A stretch of DNA of 32,118 bases from CAZHPA01 sp964533945 (GTDB taxonomy: Bacteria; Bacillota; Clostridia; Lachnospirales; WRBF01): NCBI GenBank assembly GCA_964533945.1, contig CAZHPA010000020.1:1-32118 (forward strand), in the 5' to 3' direction. Within the stretch, counting starts at the first letter, position 1, and each line of letters begins with the position of its first letter. Under the pieces are notes generated by a model. It was not told the DNA's origin and made no database searches. It saw only the letters and a program-made list of their open reading frames with translations. Both the position numbers and the translations under genes were made by a program. Below, one piece after another: positions 31,339 to 32,118 of this stretch.

Positions 31339-32118
31339 TTGACCAGGCAGAAAGACTTAGAAATATAATTAAAACAAGAGAAGTAAAAAGTCAAGAATTT
31401 AGCGCAAGGGTAATTTCCGTTTCAAGCGGAAAAGGAGGCGTGGGTAAAACAAATATTGCTGTTAATCTTGCAATTGCCTTAAAAAAACACGGCAAACGTG
31501 TTTCAATTATTGATGCAGATTTTGGGCTTGCAAATATAGAAATACTTTTTGGAATTTTGCCTAAATATAGCCTTGCTGATGTTCTTTTGGGAAGTAGAAG
31601 TATGGAGGAAATTGTTGTTAGCGGCCCCTTGGGAATTAAATTTATTTCGGGTGGTTCGGGGTTTTCAGAGCTTGCAAATATAAGTGATAGGCAAATGAGC
31701 TACGTTTTAGATAATTTGTCATTTTTAGACCAAGTTTCAGACATAATATTAATAGATACAGGAGCAGGCATTTCAAAAACTGTTGTTAATTTTATTAAAG
31801 CTTCTGACGAATCAATAATTGTAACAACACCCGAACCAACTTCTTTAACAGACGCTTATGCAGTTATTAAAACGGTTAAAGAAGAAAATATTAATACACC
31901 TAATTTTAAAATAATAGTAAATAGAGTTGACGACGAACAAGAAGGCAGCGAAGTTTTTGAAAAGCTTGCCAATGTTTCAAATAAATTTTTAAACGTTAAA
32001 CTTTCATATTTAGGTTCGGTTCCGTATGACAGCAACTTGGTTAAAGCAGTTAAACGCCAAGAACCTGTTTCGTTATGCTACCCAAACGCCAACTCGACTT
32101 TGGCAATTAATAAAATTG
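31335..32118 (+). CDS. flhG: MinD-like ATPase FlhG (YlxH), C-terminus cut by window edge
   Basis: FlhG is a MinD/ParA-family ATPase that regulates FlhF and flagellar number and placement. The visible 261 codons include an N-terminal helix (MIDQAERLRNI) of the type that stimulates FlhF GTPase, a deviant Walker A motif SGKGGVGKT (31-39), the DADFGLAN switch (60-67), and IDTGAG. No stop codon is reached before 32118. The start is TTG 31335, overlapping the flhF stop (TTGA), with GGGGGCGG about seven bases before it; there is no ATG in a suitable place. Confidence 0.93.
   Translation, partial: MIDQAERLRNIIKTREVKSQEFSARVISVSSGKGGVGKTNIAVNLAIALKKHGKRVSIIDADFGLANIEILFGILPKYSLADVLLGSRSMEEIVVSGPLGIKFISGGSGFSELANISDRQMSYVLDNLSFLDQVSDIILIDTGAGISKTVVNFIKASDESIIVTTPEPTSLTDAYAVIKTVKEENINTPNFKIIVNRVDDEQEGSEVFEKLANVSNKFLNVKLSYLGSVPYDSNLVKAVKRQEPVSLCYPNANSTLAINKI

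Noticed and set aside
1..32118. CRISPR arrays, insertion sequences, prophage or defence islands
   Set aside because: No spaced direct repeats, transposase, integrase or defence-type genes occur. Every larger gene has a clear housekeeping or envelope role.

Overview
The window is AT-rich, densely coded DNA from a low-GC, Gram-positive, spore-forming, flagellated anaerobe, most likely a member of the Clostridia. Supporting markers are the spore protease Gpr, a PolC-type replicative polymerase, a long Firmicutes-type SRP RNA with an Alu domain, the WalR/WalK/YycH/YycI envelope-stress module, FlhA/FlhF/FlhG, CsaB, and a thioredoxin-reductase-like flavoprotein whose pyridine-nucleotide motifs are degenerate. 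I cannot assign a family or genus. I see no prophage, insertion sequence, CRISPR array or rRNA operon.

Layout. (1) 1-6471, minus strand: lgt, gpr, pepD, relA/spoT and a glyoxalase-II-like metallo-hydrolase, with candidate promoters before lgt, pepD and relA. A further leftward gene starts at position 4 and leaves the window. (2) 6575-7013, plus strand: a near-ideal promoter drives the SRP RNA followed 15 nt later by tRNA-Cys(GCA) and a terminator. (3) 14537-7092, minus strand: a cell-surface polysaccharide cluster, namely a GT4 glycosyltransferase, two tandem DUF4330 membrane proteins, an O-antigen ligase/polymerase-type protein, a GT4-CsaB fusion, a small membrane protein and a CofE-like amide ligase. 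(4) 14644-19400, plus strand: walR-walK-yycH-yycI, whose promoter faces and overlaps that of the polysaccharide cluster. (5) 19401-20577: a flavodoxin gene between two gene-poor stretches, one of which holds a possible 57-residue membrane peptide gene and structured DNA. (6) 27919-20578, minus strand: DHH phosphoesterase, birA, polC, a TrxB-like flavoprotein and ilvE in a compact operon. (7) 28076-32118, plus strand: flhA-flhF-flhG, with flhG cut by the window edge.

Working together. The WalRK module and the pyruvylated-polymer cluster are both envelope functions sharing one divergent control region. The polymer cluster looks like a route to a pyruvylated secondary wall polymer of the kind that anchors SLH-domain proteins; that is inference from CsaB.

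Most striking points: a PolC that lacks the proofreading exonuclease domain normally embedded in its PHP domain; a DUF4330 tandem duplication whose junction still carries fossils of both neighbouring genes; the face-to-face overlapping -35 boxes; the degenerate TrxB consistent with a ferredoxin-dependent enzyme; a CofE-like ligase in a non-F420 context; the GT4-CsaB fusion with an apparent CTG start; and an unannotated small membrane peptide candidate.
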